Source: Ridgeia piscesae (lineage: Eukaryota; Annelida; Polychaeta; Sabellida; Siboglinidae). From it: a stretch of DNA of 64,000 bases. The position numbers and the translations under genes are program-made. Positions within the stretch are counted from its first letter, which is position 1. Every line of letters begins with the position of its first letter. This document shows, in pieces, positions 22,301 through 34,200 of the stretch. The stretch lies in NCBI GenBank assembly GCA_025642075.2, contig JAODUO010000567.1:172501-236500 (forward strand). The letters are read 5' to 3'. The notes below the pieces were generated by a model. That model was not told the origin of the DNA. It saw only the letters and a program-made list of their open reading frames with translations, and ran no database searches.

Positions 22301-24556
22301 ACGTGCGGGTCGAAGTTTGACCTAGTGCCGAAGTGGGTTGTTTGAAGTGCGGCATGGGCCAACAAGGCACCTGCGCGAATTATCTGCAGATGCCGCCCAA
22401 ATTGTGACACAGATACTGGTGCCGCCTAAGCAGAGACTTGGCTTCTAATGCCGTAGACATGGAGACATGGTTACAGGTGCTATCATAAATGGAAATTTAG
22501 CTAAAAAAAGCAACGTCAGTTATTAATCTTATATAGCGCAGTATCCAGTCATGATGACCGTTCAAAGCGCATTACACTTTACCTCCCTGACAGACCTGCT
22601 CAATTAAAAACCATCTCAACTTCTCTGGGAAGCATCCAGCCATATTCTATAATTAATGCGCGACGGCTGATCGTACACATGTGCACCACTGTCTATTGCA
22701 ATGTACTCATTTATACAGCTGAGTGAAATGGAGCAATGTAGAGTGCAAACATTTGCCCAAGATTTTTACACCGCAGCACAGGATTCGAACCCGGGTTCTC
22801 TTAGTTGAGAGTCCGAAGCTCTAGCCCTGAGCCACAGCGCTCTACAAAGCTAGTAGCGCCGCCCGGAGCGATACAACGACTGGTGCGGTACAAACGGAGA
22901 CATAGTTACTGGTGCCGTCCAAATACAAACGTAACTAAATAAAGACACAGCTACGGCCGTCCAAATGGATACACAACTACTGCAATAATTAATTGCGCCC
23001 ACGTGCAGATGTGGTTAATGCTAAGGTATGTATCACCCCAGGACTTCAGATGTCGGTCTTTCGTTGGGTCGGACGTAAATAAAGTACGCTTCGTATCGAC
23101 ACTTGTATCAATACCATCATTATATATTAGTGGAATTATATAGTAAACACAACGGGTTGTGGTTGAGGATTCGTAACATTCAAACGGCAACTGAAAGTTT
23201 TGTTTCATTAAACAAAATTAGTGCCTTAGATCATTGGCATTCATCGCCGTAATCACGACGTCTTTATTCACGAGAATGGTGTTGCAGTGATTTGTGGTGT
23301 TACTGTACTTCTACATTCCTTAACCGCACTGACTGTTTTCTTGTTGTCTAGGGTAGAATTTCGATCGGCATTTTACTAGACAGCGGGACTAGTAAAGTCA
23401 AAAGTTTACTAATCCGCCAAAAGGTTTACTAGTCGGGCAAAACATAAAAACAATCCAAATTTAAGTCGTTACAATTTGTTTTAGAACTAATAAACAGTAT
23501 ATGTTGCAACCCCAGTAAAAACAATGCACTTTTCATAAAGGTAACAAATAAATAATACAGAAATAACAAAAACAATTAATCAAAAAGTGAAGATATGACC
23601 TGCGCAATTGAAAAAACCGCCAATTGCGCTCATTGCCCGGTAGTAGGGCCTACTACCCTACCGTTATGAATTGTCCTGGAAATTCTGGAAATTTACCTCA
23701 CATCACGCTGCTATGAAAACTGCTCTACTGGACTGTATTAATGGAAATGAAAATATCACACTAGAAAACTTTAGACATCAAAGAACCATTAATCTTACAA
23801 ATAATGCCCACTGCCCAGACAAGTTAATAGCTGGTGGCCATGGCTAAGAAAATGTAATCTTTTATCAGTAAATAAAGCTACTTATCAACGTTTTAATGAC
23901 TTGTGATTTAGTTACACCCCCCAGCCTGTTGATGGGTTAGGGTTAGGGTCACTATGGCTACAAAGGTTTGATTGATTGATGTAGGGTGGTGTGGATGACA
24001 CATTGAACTTTACTAGACAACCGAACTAGTTATTAGGAAGGTTTACTAGTCCGCCTTATCTTTACTAGTGTATAAACTGGTTGTTATCTTGCACAAAATA
24101 ACAACACACATTGCATATAATGAAGGGAACATGTGCCTCTTGTAGCTTAACACCCTCACTGTAGAAACTGTGACAACACAATCGAAAGTACATTGAACGC
24201 ACGCATACTTTCTGTGATAAACCACCATCATGTCACTGTCTACAGACTGTCGTCTTGTCAATGTTGACAGCGGATTGATGCCAGATTAGTTATTAATATC
24301 AAGTCAGAAATATCGTCACCGATTGCACCAAATTGGAGACGCAGCTAATGTTAGCGCCTGCCTGGAGTCCAGGTGCAGCTCACGTAAATACATCGGGAAC
24401 ACGTATAAATGCATGTGACAGCGCACAAAGTACCACAGCGAACACAAGTATAACTCACTTCAGGAAGAGAAGGACGCCGAAGTGTTTCGTGTTGGCGGCG
24501 ACAGGAGCCCACGTGTCTTGTACGATCTTCTTGGCTTCTGGAGTGAGGTCCGGCAT
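18802..24556 (-). CDS. Intracellular-type globin, complete three-exon gene
   Basis: Exons on the minus strand are 24556-24459, 20328-20103 and 18936-18802. They join with donor GTGAGT, acceptor TTGTAG, donor GTGGGT and acceptor TTAG to give 152 residues. The product is a heme protein that binds O2. Diagnostic residues are present: W16 (A12), F45 (CD1), distal H65 (E7), V69 (E11) and proximal H97 (F8), with an AAW in helix H. Introns fall at B12.2 (phase 2) and G7.0 (phase 0), the ancestral animal positions. There is no signal peptide, so it is a cytoplasmic, myoglobin-like globin rather than a secreted haemoglobin chain. Start choice: MPDLTPEAKK is a typical globin start, and an acceptor-like TATAGACAG sits 4 bases upstream of the ATG, so a 5' UTR intron is possible. 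Minisatellites abut exon 2 and the start codon. Confidence 0.93.
18937..20102 (-). repeat. Globin intron 2: dense simple-repeat block
   Basis: Plus-strand order: degenerate GGACAGA/CACAGA units (18940-19120), GGGA (19130-19163), AT (19165-19226), GATA, GA (19250-19310), CAGA, GAGACA (19378-19445), CAGGGAGA (19450-19612) and GACAGAGA (19620-19865). Long Ser/Leu/Val frames on the minus strand are artefacts. Confidence 0.95.
20329..20930 (-). repeat. About 36-bp repeat copied from globin exon 2 start and acceptor
   Basis: On the plus strand units read ACTCCTTGAAGTACCTACAA then CCGGAACACATGGGT. On the coding strand this is TTGTAG|GTACTTCAAGGAGT, the real acceptor plus the first codons of exon 2 (YFKEY). 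Some 15 copies, perfect near the exon and increasingly degenerate with distance. Confidence 0.93.
20975..22160 (+). repeat. 29-bp minisatellite in globin intron 1
   Basis: About 40 units of CGGTTATACAACGGACAGTG plus TTATACTCG. Units with GTACAA dominate the 5' half and ATACAA the 3' half. All three plus frames stay open for over 400 codons because 29 is not a multiple of 3. Not a gene. Confidence 0.96.
22520..22846 (-). mobile_element. tRNA-derived SINE
   Basis: Read on the minus strand, there is an A box (TGGCTCAGGGCTAGAG, 22834-22819) and a B box (GGTTCGAATCC, 22791-22781) at correct spacing. A non-tRNA body follows, with CACTCAGCTGTATAAATGAG and an end reading TGCGCTATATAAGATTAAT. This is the layout of invertebrate tRNA SINEs with a conserved central domain. 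The tRNA part has no paired acceptor stem, so it is not a functional tRNA gene. Confidence 0.8.
22850..24440. other. Globin intron 1, mostly unique
   Basis: It includes two related blocks with TTTACTAGTC-GCC motifs at 23370-23450 and 24010-24070, probably ends of an old interspersed repeat. A short TTAGGG doublet lies at 23938. No exon is seen. Confidence 0.45.
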
Positions 24557-25612
24557 GGTCCTGTCTATACAAAAGTGTGTGCAAGAGTTAGGTCCGGCAT
24601 GGTCCTGTCTGTACAAAAGTGTATGCAAGAGTTAGGTCCGGACATGGTCCTGTCTGTACATAAGTGTGTGCAAGAGTTATGTCCTGGCATGGTCTTGTCT
24701 GTACATAAGTTTGTGCAAGTGTTAGGTCTGGGTATGGTCTTGTCTGTACATAAGTGTGTGTGTGCAATAGTTAGGTCCGGGCATGGGCCTGTCTGTACAA
24801 AAGTGTATGCAAGAGTTAGGTCCGGCATGGTCCTGTCTGTATAAAAGTGTATGCAAGAGTTAGGTCCGGACATGGTCCTGTCTGTACAAAAGCGTATGCA
24901 AGAGTTAGGTCCGGGCATGGTCCTGTCTGTACATAAGTGTGTGCAAGCGTTATGTCCGGGCATGGTCTTGTCTGTACATAAGTGTGTGCAAGTGTTAGGT
25001 CTGGGCATGGTCCTGTCTGTACATAAGTGTGTGCAAGAGTTAGGTCCGGGCATGGTCCTGTCTGTACATAAGTGTGTGCAACAAGAGTTAGGTTCGGGCA
25101 TGGTCCTGTCTGTACATAAGTGTGTGCAACAAGAGTTAGGTCCGGGCATGGTCCTGTCTGTACATAAGTGTGTGCAAGAGTTAAGTCCGGGCATGACCCT
25201 GTATGTACATAAGTGTGCAACAAGAGTTAGGTTCGGGCATGGTCCTGTCTGTATATAAGTGTGTGCAAGAGTTAGGTCCGGGCATGGTCCTGTCTGTACA
25301 TAAGTGTGCAACAAGAGTTAGGTCCGGGCATGGTCCTGTCTGTACATAAGTGTGTGCAAGAGTTAGGTCCGGGCATGATCCTGTCTGTACAAAAGTGTGT
25401 GCAAGAGTAAGGTCTGGGTATGGTCCTGTCTGTACATAAGTGTGTGCAAGAGTTATGTCCGGCATGGTCTTGTCTGTACATAAGTGTGTGCAAGAGTTAG
25501 GTCCGGGCATGATCCTGTCTGTACAAAAGTGTGTGCAAGAGTTAGGTCCGGGCATGGTCCTGTCTGTTCAAAAGTGTGTGCAAGAGTTAGGTCCGGGCAT
25601 GATCCTCTCTGG
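24545..25612 (-). repeat. 45-bp minisatellite copied from the globin start-codon region
   Basis: About 23 units. On the globin strand each unit has TACAGACAGGACCATGCCCG then GACCTAACTCTTGCACACAC. The real gene reads TATAGACAGGACCATGCCGGACCTCACT. Each unit thus repeats an acceptor-like CAG, the start codon and the first codons (MPDLT-like). With a 45-bp period the minus-strand frame stays open for 249 codons ending just upstream of the real ATG. Confidence 0.93.
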
Positions 25613-25800
25613 ACAAAGGTGGTACAGTGTGTACAACATGTGGTACATTGTGTACAGTCTGTGGTACAGTGTGTATGGTATGTGGTACAGTGTATGCAGC
25701 CTGTGGTACATTGTGTACAGTCTGTGGTACAGTGTGTATAGCCTGTGGTCCAGCGAGTACAGCCCGTGGTACAATGTGTACAGTTGACTTTGTAACGCGT
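25613..25800 (+). repeat. About 20-bp repeat, unit like TGTGGTACAGTGTGTACAG
   Basis: Nine or so degenerate copies directly follow the start-codon array. Confidence 0.85.
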
Positions 25801-27000
25801 ACAGTGAGTGACGTAATTACTGCGATGCGAGCAGACGCAGTGACGTGAACACAGCGTGGTGTGTTGTGTGGTTGTGTGTAAGCAGGATGATGTATGATCT
25901 ACGCTGTGTCATTCGATCCCACCAACTGGGTTAGTAGGTGTCGGTGCAGTTGCCTGGCGCCTCTCTCCTATCTCCAACCACTCAACCACTCGTCCCGTCC
26001 AGGGGCCGTCTACACATTCGGCAGATGCACAAATGGGACGCGGAACAGCGACATTCCCTTGCAATATTGTGTCACATTGGAATGGGTCGGTACATACAAT
26101 TACCCATCGATGCTACACACATCTAATAGATAACTGTGTGGTGACAAGTGTTTGATCTGGGATTCCCAAGCAGCTGGAGCCTTGATTGGTTAATTGTTAC
26201 CAAAAACCGGCGGAGATTGTAACTCATGGACCTCCGTTGTCAATGTTTTTGTGATTTACTATCATACGCACGGCATACTGATGTTGAGTTATGTTAATGT
26301 CATTATCATGAAAAGCAACATTGTAGCAAAACAAACTGTCAACATCGTGATAATAATCGTGAACATTTAAATGACAACTAATCCTTTTTTGTTGATTTCT
26401 TAATGTCAGTAAAGTTTGGACAGCTATTCGACATATATGACTACTTTTTTAGATTTTATTAATTTACAGAATTTACGTAACCGTGTGTGCGTAACTCACT
26501 CATATTGGAAAGACCTTTTCCACAGTGGTTAGGCAGACCGCTGAGGGGCAGGTCCATTCGCAATATCACACCGGCGTCCTAATTGACGAGACTGACGCTG
26601 TATCAGCGGAGACAGCCCAGTCTGTGTCCGCCCGTTACCCGCCATACCTCGCCCTGTTTCAGAACAACCAACTCCCGTTGTATTGCGCTGTATTGCACCA
26701 TATGTTGTTAATTAACAACACATAAACAACGACTTACTTTTTAGTCGATTTCTTCTCTACTGCAACTGTGACGACCCACTTCACACAGACGACTAGGCTA
26801 ACCACTGTGTGTAGCTCAGTTAGGGGTCCGAAAAAACGCCCACTAGCCCGGGAGATGTGCTGTAGACCAATGGTAACTCACCACGGCTGATTGGCAGAGA
26901 CTTTACCGAGAGCAGCTGGCTGGCGCACGGGGCTGTAATCACGTCCGCAGCCAGTCGCAAGGACAGATGATAACTGTCGTGGCGTAAGACCGTTAGTTCA
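25801..27000. other. Upstream of globin; possible minus-strand 5' UTR exon
   Basis: On the minus strand a moderately GC-rich block of about 26700-26500 ends at a donor GTGAGTT (exon end 26500). Together with the acceptor-like CAG at 24561 this could be a globin 5' UTR exon. This is an inference with no transcript support. Nothing else is recognised. Confidence 0.25.
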
Positions 27001-27129
27001 GGAAACAAATACGTTTGTTATGACAAACTGCACACCCAGCTATTATTCTTACGCATATATCAGTGACATACTCGTTGCATGTCGATGCGTAGGTCTCGTC
27101 CATATGTGTGCTAAAGTACACATACGTAC

Positions 27130-27422
27130 GTACAAAGAAACAAACAAAACAAACAAAACAAACAAAACAAACGAACGATCGAACGTACGAAGGTACGCAT
27201 GAACAACGAACGAACCGTGCAAATACACACGTACATACACGCTGAGCGTATACCTTCGCATAGTGATGACCATACGGCTGTATTTTAATATTCCCACATA
27301 TATGCTCAGGACGTACACGTACGTACAACACGCGCGCGCGCAGGCCCAGAAACAGATACAACCCCACATGCACACGCACATACGCACGCGCATACGCAAG
27401 CACACACGCGCACGTACGCACG

Positions 27423-27478
<56 letters not shown>

Positions 27479-27760
27479 TTATGGACGATTGCATCGTGTC
27501 GCGCATCGCAAACAAACATCGCAACGTGCAGCTTTGTACCACATCGTACATCACGTCACGTCACGTCGCACGTCGCACGTCGCACGTCGCACGCCGCACG
27601 CCGCACGCCGCACGCCGCACGCCGCACGCCGCACGCCGCACGCCGCACGCCGCACGCCGCACGCCGCACGCCGCACGCCGCACGCCGCACGCCGCACGCC
27701 GCACGCCGCACGCCGCACGCCGCACGCCGCACACCGCACACCGCACATCACATCACACAT
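27130..27760 (+). repeat. AAACAAAC, CA and 7-bp GCACGCC arrays
   Basis: AAAC units (27136-27170), CA (27426-27475) and about 24 copies of a 7-bp GCACGYC unit (27560-27740). His/Arg/Pro-rich frames are artefacts. Confidence 0.94.
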
Positions 27761-28560
27761 CACATCATCCATCACATCGCACATCGTCCACAGCATCGCG
27801 CATTGCATCGCTTCGGACCTACTGGCTGCACGCATATGAATACATATACACATGTTCACGTCACCTTGTCTATCTGTATTAATAATATAACGGTTCCTTT
27901 CAAATGGCAACGTAAGCAAGAGTTCTACACGTTGATAAAACACAAGAGTCGCGCTGACACTTGATTCGTGTCCTTTCACCAGCCTAGACAATTTGCTCCC
28001 AGTATTTGGCACATTTGATGGCGACGTCATTGGCTAACGTAAGATCAAATAGACAGCATGCACTCTCCATCAACTCGCAGACCTCCGGGAGATGCCGCAT
28101 GGTCTGCCTAGCGCCACAGATACAATTCTAACGTCCAGGTCGATGGAATAACCACACACTGATAACACTTGATAACTCAGCGTGTGCATGTTGTCGGATT
28201 TGGTGGTCCCTAAAGTACTACGTGTCGCGGACCGTGTAGACCACATTGAGTTGTAGGCCTGTTCGAACGTCCACTGAGCGGTGTTGACATGTTGACGTGT
28301 TGATATGTTGACATGTTGACCTTTGTCTACGTCCTACACGTCATGTTGCAGGTGGTACAAACAGCGATCTCGAGGACTCTGTACTCTGACCTCGTTGAAG
28401 TGTACCAAGAATCTTTACATGCGGCGCTTGTGTATAAGGCCGCGTTCTATTCCAGTATACACTTATAATCTATATATAGCTAGCATTTGTACTACGGCAT
28501 CTTAACGTTTTCCTCGAAGGCGGCTTGAACCTCAAGCGCCAAGGTGTCAGGTACACGCTA
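27761..28560. other. Intergenic, nothing recognised
   Basis: A short TGTTGACA-type repeat occurs at 28282-28322. No supported exon. Confidence 0.4.
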
Positions 28561-28564
28561 CGCA

Positions 28565-28624
28565 TACTCGCACTCGCACACACGCATGCGCACTCACACA
28601 CGCACACACATACGCACACACACT

Positions 28625-28667
<43 letters not shown>

Positions 28668-28700
28668 GCACACACACACACACATACGTGCACGCACAAA
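28565..28700 (+). repeat. CA/CACG microsatellite
   Basis: Interrupted CA array with CGCACT and CACG variants. Confidence 0.93.
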
Positions 28701-29055
28701 AACACACGTGCAAGCACGTGCATTCGCTCACGCGTGGGCCTTATAACCGTCAGCATCCCTCCGCGTTCGGGTGAAGTTCAGAAGACGGGGCGAGGGGGAG
28801 CAGGGCCGAACAAAAACATCCAACTGCATCCGCATTAAAGCTCCCCACAATCACTTCCATTTGCATCCACAAAACCGAGACTCTCCGGGTCCCAAAATCT
28901 CCAAATGAGACTATAAAACAGTACCAACTTACTCTGAATACCGTATATATCGCGACGCGTATATATGTAGGTACGTATGGACGTATGTATGAATGTAAGA
29001 ATGTATATATCCCGACGCTACCCAAAACGCAACGCAAGGCAACGCATTCTCAAGG

Positions 29056-29352
29056 CAACGCAACGCAACGCAACGCACCGCAACGCAACGCACCGCAACG
29101 CTACGCAACGCAACGCAACGCAACGCAACGCAACGCAACGCAACGCAACGCAACGCAACGCAACGCAACGCAACGCAACGCAACGCAACGCAACGCAACG
29201 CAACGCAACGCAACGCAACGCAACGCAACGCAACGCAACGCAACGCAACGCAACGCAACGCAACGCAACGCAACGCAACGCAACGCAACGCAACGCAACG
29301 CAACGCAACGCAACGCAACGCAACGCAACGCAACGCAACGCAACGCAACGCA
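29056..29352 (+). repeat. AACGC pentanucleotide, about 58 copies
   Basis: Nearly perfect from 29101. A few ACCGC/CTACGC variants occur at the 5' end. The array ends exactly where the LINE fragment starts. Confidence 0.98.
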
Positions 29353-30180
29353 ATGGTCACTGTAGTACCAGTTGACATCAGCCAAGTGTTCAGATGCGGG
29401 CTGCCATGTAAACAGCTGTTTGCAGACGACCTAGCAATAGTAACAGATTCAGAGGAGGAGGTGCAGAGGAGATGGCTTGGTTGGCAGATTGGGGTGGAGA
29501 GCAAGGGACTAAAAGTCAACATCGGGAAAACGGAAATGATGGTCAACAGCAGGAGAGGAACAAAAGCAAACATCAAAGACAGCCAAGGCACGAGCCTCAG
29601 ACAGGTGAATAAATTCAAATATTTAGGTGTCACCATCAGTGAAGAAGGAGGATCAGAGGAAGCAGTAAGAGCAAGAGTCAGTGCAGCGTGGGGCAAGTGG
29701 AGAGACCTATCCGGAGTTATCAGTGACAAGAAAATGCCAAGGAAATTAAAGATCAAGCTCTACATGACTGTCATTAGATAAGTACTTATGTGTGGAGCAG
29801 AATGTCGGATAGTTGGAAAGTAGGAAAAACAGATTCTCGAGAAAACAGAGATGAGAATGTTGAGAAAAATTAAAGGTATAACACTGAGAGACAGAGTAGA
29901 GTGTGGACATCAAGAAGGCGCTTGGAGTGAATAACATGCAGGAGAAATAAAAGCCAGAGAGATGAGACTACGCTGGTCTGGACACATGCAGAGAATGGAA
30001 AAGAACAACGAAGTGAGAGCAATTGTTGACATGATAATGCCAGGAAAAAAGACCAAGAGGGAGATAGGTGGATTACGTCCGAAGAGACATGCAGATCACC
30101 CAGGAAGAAAATTCTGGAGGTTAAGAATTAGGGCCGTCGACCTCACCTAATAATAAATAATAAATAAATAAAAAATAAAA
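29353..30180 (+). mobile_element. Decayed non-LTR retrotransposon, C-terminal reverse transcriptase part
   Basis: The first open block (29353-29781) has the polymerase motif FADD (LFADDLAIV), then NIGKTEMMV and FKYLGVTIS, in the order expected for reverse transcriptase motifs C to E. After stops and a frameshift, 29962-30090 has LRWSGHMQRM, the C-terminal motif shared by several LINE clades. The 3' end is an AATAAATAA tail (30149-30180). The N-terminal part, endonuclease and motifs A-B are absent. The clade is not resolved. Confidence 0.8.
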
Positions 30181-31226
30181 GCGACGAGGAAGAAGAACGC
30201 CAGTTACATTAAAATGCAACTTCAATTAAAAAATGTTCACCCCCTTCATAAATTTATTGTCATAAGAAGACCCATGTTGGGCTTAAGGTTTCCTTGGTTT
30301 CGCTGGCCTTGAATACAGCGCATGCTCCTAATGAAGATGTATTCAACACCATCACCGTGCACCTCGAACAATCACGGACATTGCTGTTTGCCTTCCTCGC
30401 GCGCCAGTTCAAAAAAATATTCCGTTTGGGGCGGGCCTTTGCGCTATTATCACGGCTGTCCATTGGGATCAGCCAGGGCTAGTTTTGCATGTCAACCAGT
30501 CCATGTTTGCGAAGACGCCGGTTGCAAGAAGTCAGTTCATGGCGAGAGTTACTGACGCTGTCGCCACCTCGCGGATTGGCGAATCAACGCTAGTTTTATT
30601 TGTTGTCGCGACGAGGCCACCATGTCGGTCATGTGACACGCAAACGTCAGATCAGCAGGTAAGTAGATAAGTCGCTAGTGATAGAATCTTCTGTACATAT
30701 GGACCAATAAACATCCAATAGCAGTGCGCGTAGCATACACAATACTGAATACAGGAAATGAATTGCACAAAGCATATGTTGTCCTGGAATCACCCGTAAG
30801 GTCAACGTACGACATGATTTAGAGCGAGACTTTCTAAGCGTTATTTACCGCAAGTGTTTGGAACTTTGGGAAGTCGCGGCTTCATTCCATATTCAGTCGC
30901 TGAGTGAGCCTTTCAGTGTCGTGTTGATGGACGTGAAATTAACTTCGAATGATTAATTGTTACAACTTACGCCACATGGCATTTGACGCTGCTAGTTATT
31001 TAAGTAGTTTAGGTAGTAGCAATTTCAGAGCATCCCTGGCAGCCTGGCTGATAGTGATATAGGCAGGATATTGACATTGGTTGGCACCAAGACTTACAAT
31101 ACAAGTGCAATGGTTTGTCGTAACAACAACTAAAAGTCGACTCTACTTACCATTTGGACGTGTCTATTTATTTTAATACACATACGTAATTTCCCCAGCA
31201 GCCGCCTCACTTGTAAGTTGTGGAAG
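30181..31226 (+). promoter_or_regulatory. Upstream region of GLTP with a likely 5' UTR exon ending at 30658
   Basis: This holds a GC box (GGGGCGGG at 30428-30435), an inverted CCAAT box (CCATTGG at about 30459) and a strong donor CAG|GTAAGT at 30658/30659. An acceptor TTCCCCAG lies about 30 bases before the GLTP ATG. The phases do not allow coding continuity, so the first exon should be untranslated. It contains a strong-context short ORF (GCCACCATG at 30616-30624; MSVM then stop). The transcription start is not determined. Confidence 0.4.
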
Positions 31227-34200
31227 ATGACTACTATTTTCTCCTCACTCGATCCAAAGTTTGACAAACTGCCAGAGAATGCGATTGTCGAACTGGAAGT
31301 GATGCCATTTCTCAAAGCATCCAAGGCAATTCTTCCAGTTATTGGTAGGTGGACAGTTATAATTTGTACATTAGCCTATGACAGTAGTTCTTCTGCATAA
31401 TAATTGTTTAGGTTTGCGTGTGTTGTGCTGTACCCAGCAAACACATAAGGAACCATTTCTGAACCAGTTGGCACATACATGTCATACTGATTCATAATTG
31501 GTACTGCTCCACCAGTACATGTTTTCATGTGTATTAACTTGAATACACATGTTTTGCCTGTTGTCACGAGTCGCACTGGGTCAGAACTGGTACGGTTTCA
31601 CTGGTACGTGTTGACACACGTCATTGTTTGCTGGGTATACACTTACGTACTGTGTGGGAAATAAATTGCAACAGTAGCATCACCAATTGAATGGAACATT
31701 AGTGCATGTTGATACTATCTTAGACTTAAATATCACAACAGGAAAGGTTAATGATGTCTTACGGTGTCAGGTAATCAGGAATATATCTTCTTTGAACACA
31801 ACCGTGCAGACTTAGAAATATGCTGGGTGTAATGTAGATATGCTGGCTGTACTGTTGTAGATATGCTGGCTGTAATGTTGTAGATATGCTGGGCACACCA
31901 TTCAGGACTTTGAGAAATGACATGGATGGCAATATAACTGTTAGTATTATCGTTTGATTTATTTACTTTTATTTTAACGTATATCTTAAGTTTTGTTTTT
32001 TCATTGTCTCCTTTCAAATTAATTGTATTAAAATACAAACCTATGTACTTAGTATAATAGTTGTCACGACAATGCGTGCTCTCATTTCTGTAATTTTCCT
32101 GTGTAATTTTTTTATATTATGAAAGAAAGCATTAGCTTATTTATTTATTTCCCTGGAATCAATCATTTTCATATTCAAACTTGATATCTTATGATTTATA
32201 ATGTGTTTACATGTACTATAGTGTATATGATGTGTTGTTGTCACTTGTTCTTAAAGTTTACTTGTGTCATACATAAACTAGCCATAAAGTGTTGGTGTCA
32301 TTAGTAAATAAAATGTGTTAGTGTCACTAGTATAATATACTATATTATATGGTATGTTGGTGTCATTAGTATGTACTGAAATGTGTTACTGCGTCTAGAA
32401 TGTAAAGTGTGTTGGTTTTATTAGTACATACGATGTGCTGGTGAAAATAATACACAAACTGTGTTGATGACACTAGTACATAAAGTGTGTTGTTGTCATT
32501 AGTACATAAAGTGTGTTGATGACACTAGTACATAAAAGTGCGTTGGTGTCACTAATACACATGGTGTATTGTTGTCATTAGTACACACTTGGGTTGTCTG
32601 TTCAGAAGCTGACCAGGAAGTACGAGCTGGACCCGGCCCTGAATGCAACTTTCTACTCGATGCTCAAGGCAGAGATTGCGTCAAAGACAACACGCTGCAA
32701 AGACTCGGCCGCCATCGCCCTGTTGTGGCTGAAGAGGTACGTGCACCAACATGCTATGCCAACACCCCATGCCAACACCCCAGTTCTCCACATTGACAGT
32801 CCAACTATGTATACCAACATTCCACACACAATGCCCTCTCCTTGATTCCCCATACCAAGTCTTTGCCAACATTCCTTGCCAACATGCCATCACAACCTCA
32901 CAGTCCAGTGCTGAAAGCCTAAAATTAACTTTCCAACTCTCACACTCCGGCGTACACTCTGACATGATGTAATTCCAACACTTCGACACTCTGACACACC
33001 CACATTCAATTTTGTGTGCAATTTTAAACAATTCTCATTTACTGGTTTTTGGGTTCATAATAGATAGTTTAGTGTTTCCAATATTACACAGTCACACAGC
33101 GTTATTTGATGTTGCTAGGGCCTTAGATTTGTCTTAATGAGATTTTAGTCACAAATGCTGACAAGGCATTGGGATTTCTGTTAATGAGATTGTGTTTATA
33201 AATGTTGCATATATATCCCTGGAGTTTATGTTAACGATATTGTGTCTTTGACATTTCAGGGCTCTAGAGTTCCAAATAATGTTTCTTCAACAAATCGTGG
33301 ATGATCACAAGGCAGGCGTCCACACAGACAATCTACATGGATTCTGTGTACACGCGTACGATGCCACCCTACGACCCTACCACACCTGGATTGTACAGAA
33401 ACTCTTCCCTGTAAGTACAGCTGTCTCACCTGGTACCCAAATCACCTGTCATCCACCACCCCATCGGATATGGGGTCAAATACATTGAGAATATTAAAAG
33501 GCAAATACACTTGGCAGGCACACATACAAAAACAAATATTTTCAAAATGCAAAGTATTTACATATAAATGCATTGGAAAAATATTTGGAAACTTTTCAGA
33601 AAACTTTCTACAAAACACTCAGTCTCAGTGGCAAAAGAGTGCAATTTATAATTCTCAAAGAAACCCTTTAAACTAAAACTTTGGCAGGCCATGGAGAAAG
33701 AGCAGGAACTTGCAGGGGCTTCCGTTGTTTCTCTTCGCTTACCAACGAATAAGAGCCTTTTAGCCTCTAGTTGCAGTCAGTAGGCTTAATAACCATAATG
33801 TGCTATTTTAAGAAAGTGATGAGGCGACCTGTGAAAGTGAAAGTGCAGGGCTCGTAACATTACCTGTGTCTCCTTTGTTGATTATCTTGTATTGTCCCAC
33901 AACAACTACATTGAATATGTACATAATAAGTATGTCAGCAAAAACTGTAAGTTGGCCACTTAAAAATGAATTTTTTAAAACCTTAAAAATATCCACTCTC
34001 CTGAAACATGGTAATTAGTTACATCGCTGATGTAATCACTAATGAATACGCATACATAATATGAGTAACTTACTTTCAAAAATATGCATAAATCAATTAT
34101 GATTGCAATTATGAAACCTCCCCATGGTAGATGTCATTGTGATCCACATAAGTCATATGATACCACTCATATTACACTTCACCATTCGTATTACATCATC

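Noticed and set aside
20951..22325. Three overlapping plus-strand frames of over 400 codons
   Set aside because: A 29-bp period gives the same 29-residue repeat in every frame; it lies in globin intron 1 on the opposite strand.
22781..22846. A functional tRNA gene on the minus strand
   Set aside because: A and B boxes are present, but the acceptor stem does not pair and a SINE body follows.
24565..25314. 249-codon minus-strand frame of MPGPNSCTHLCTDRT repeats upstream of the globin
   Set aside because: It is a repeat of the globin start region with a 45-bp period and stops before the globin ATG; reported as an array instead of a gene.
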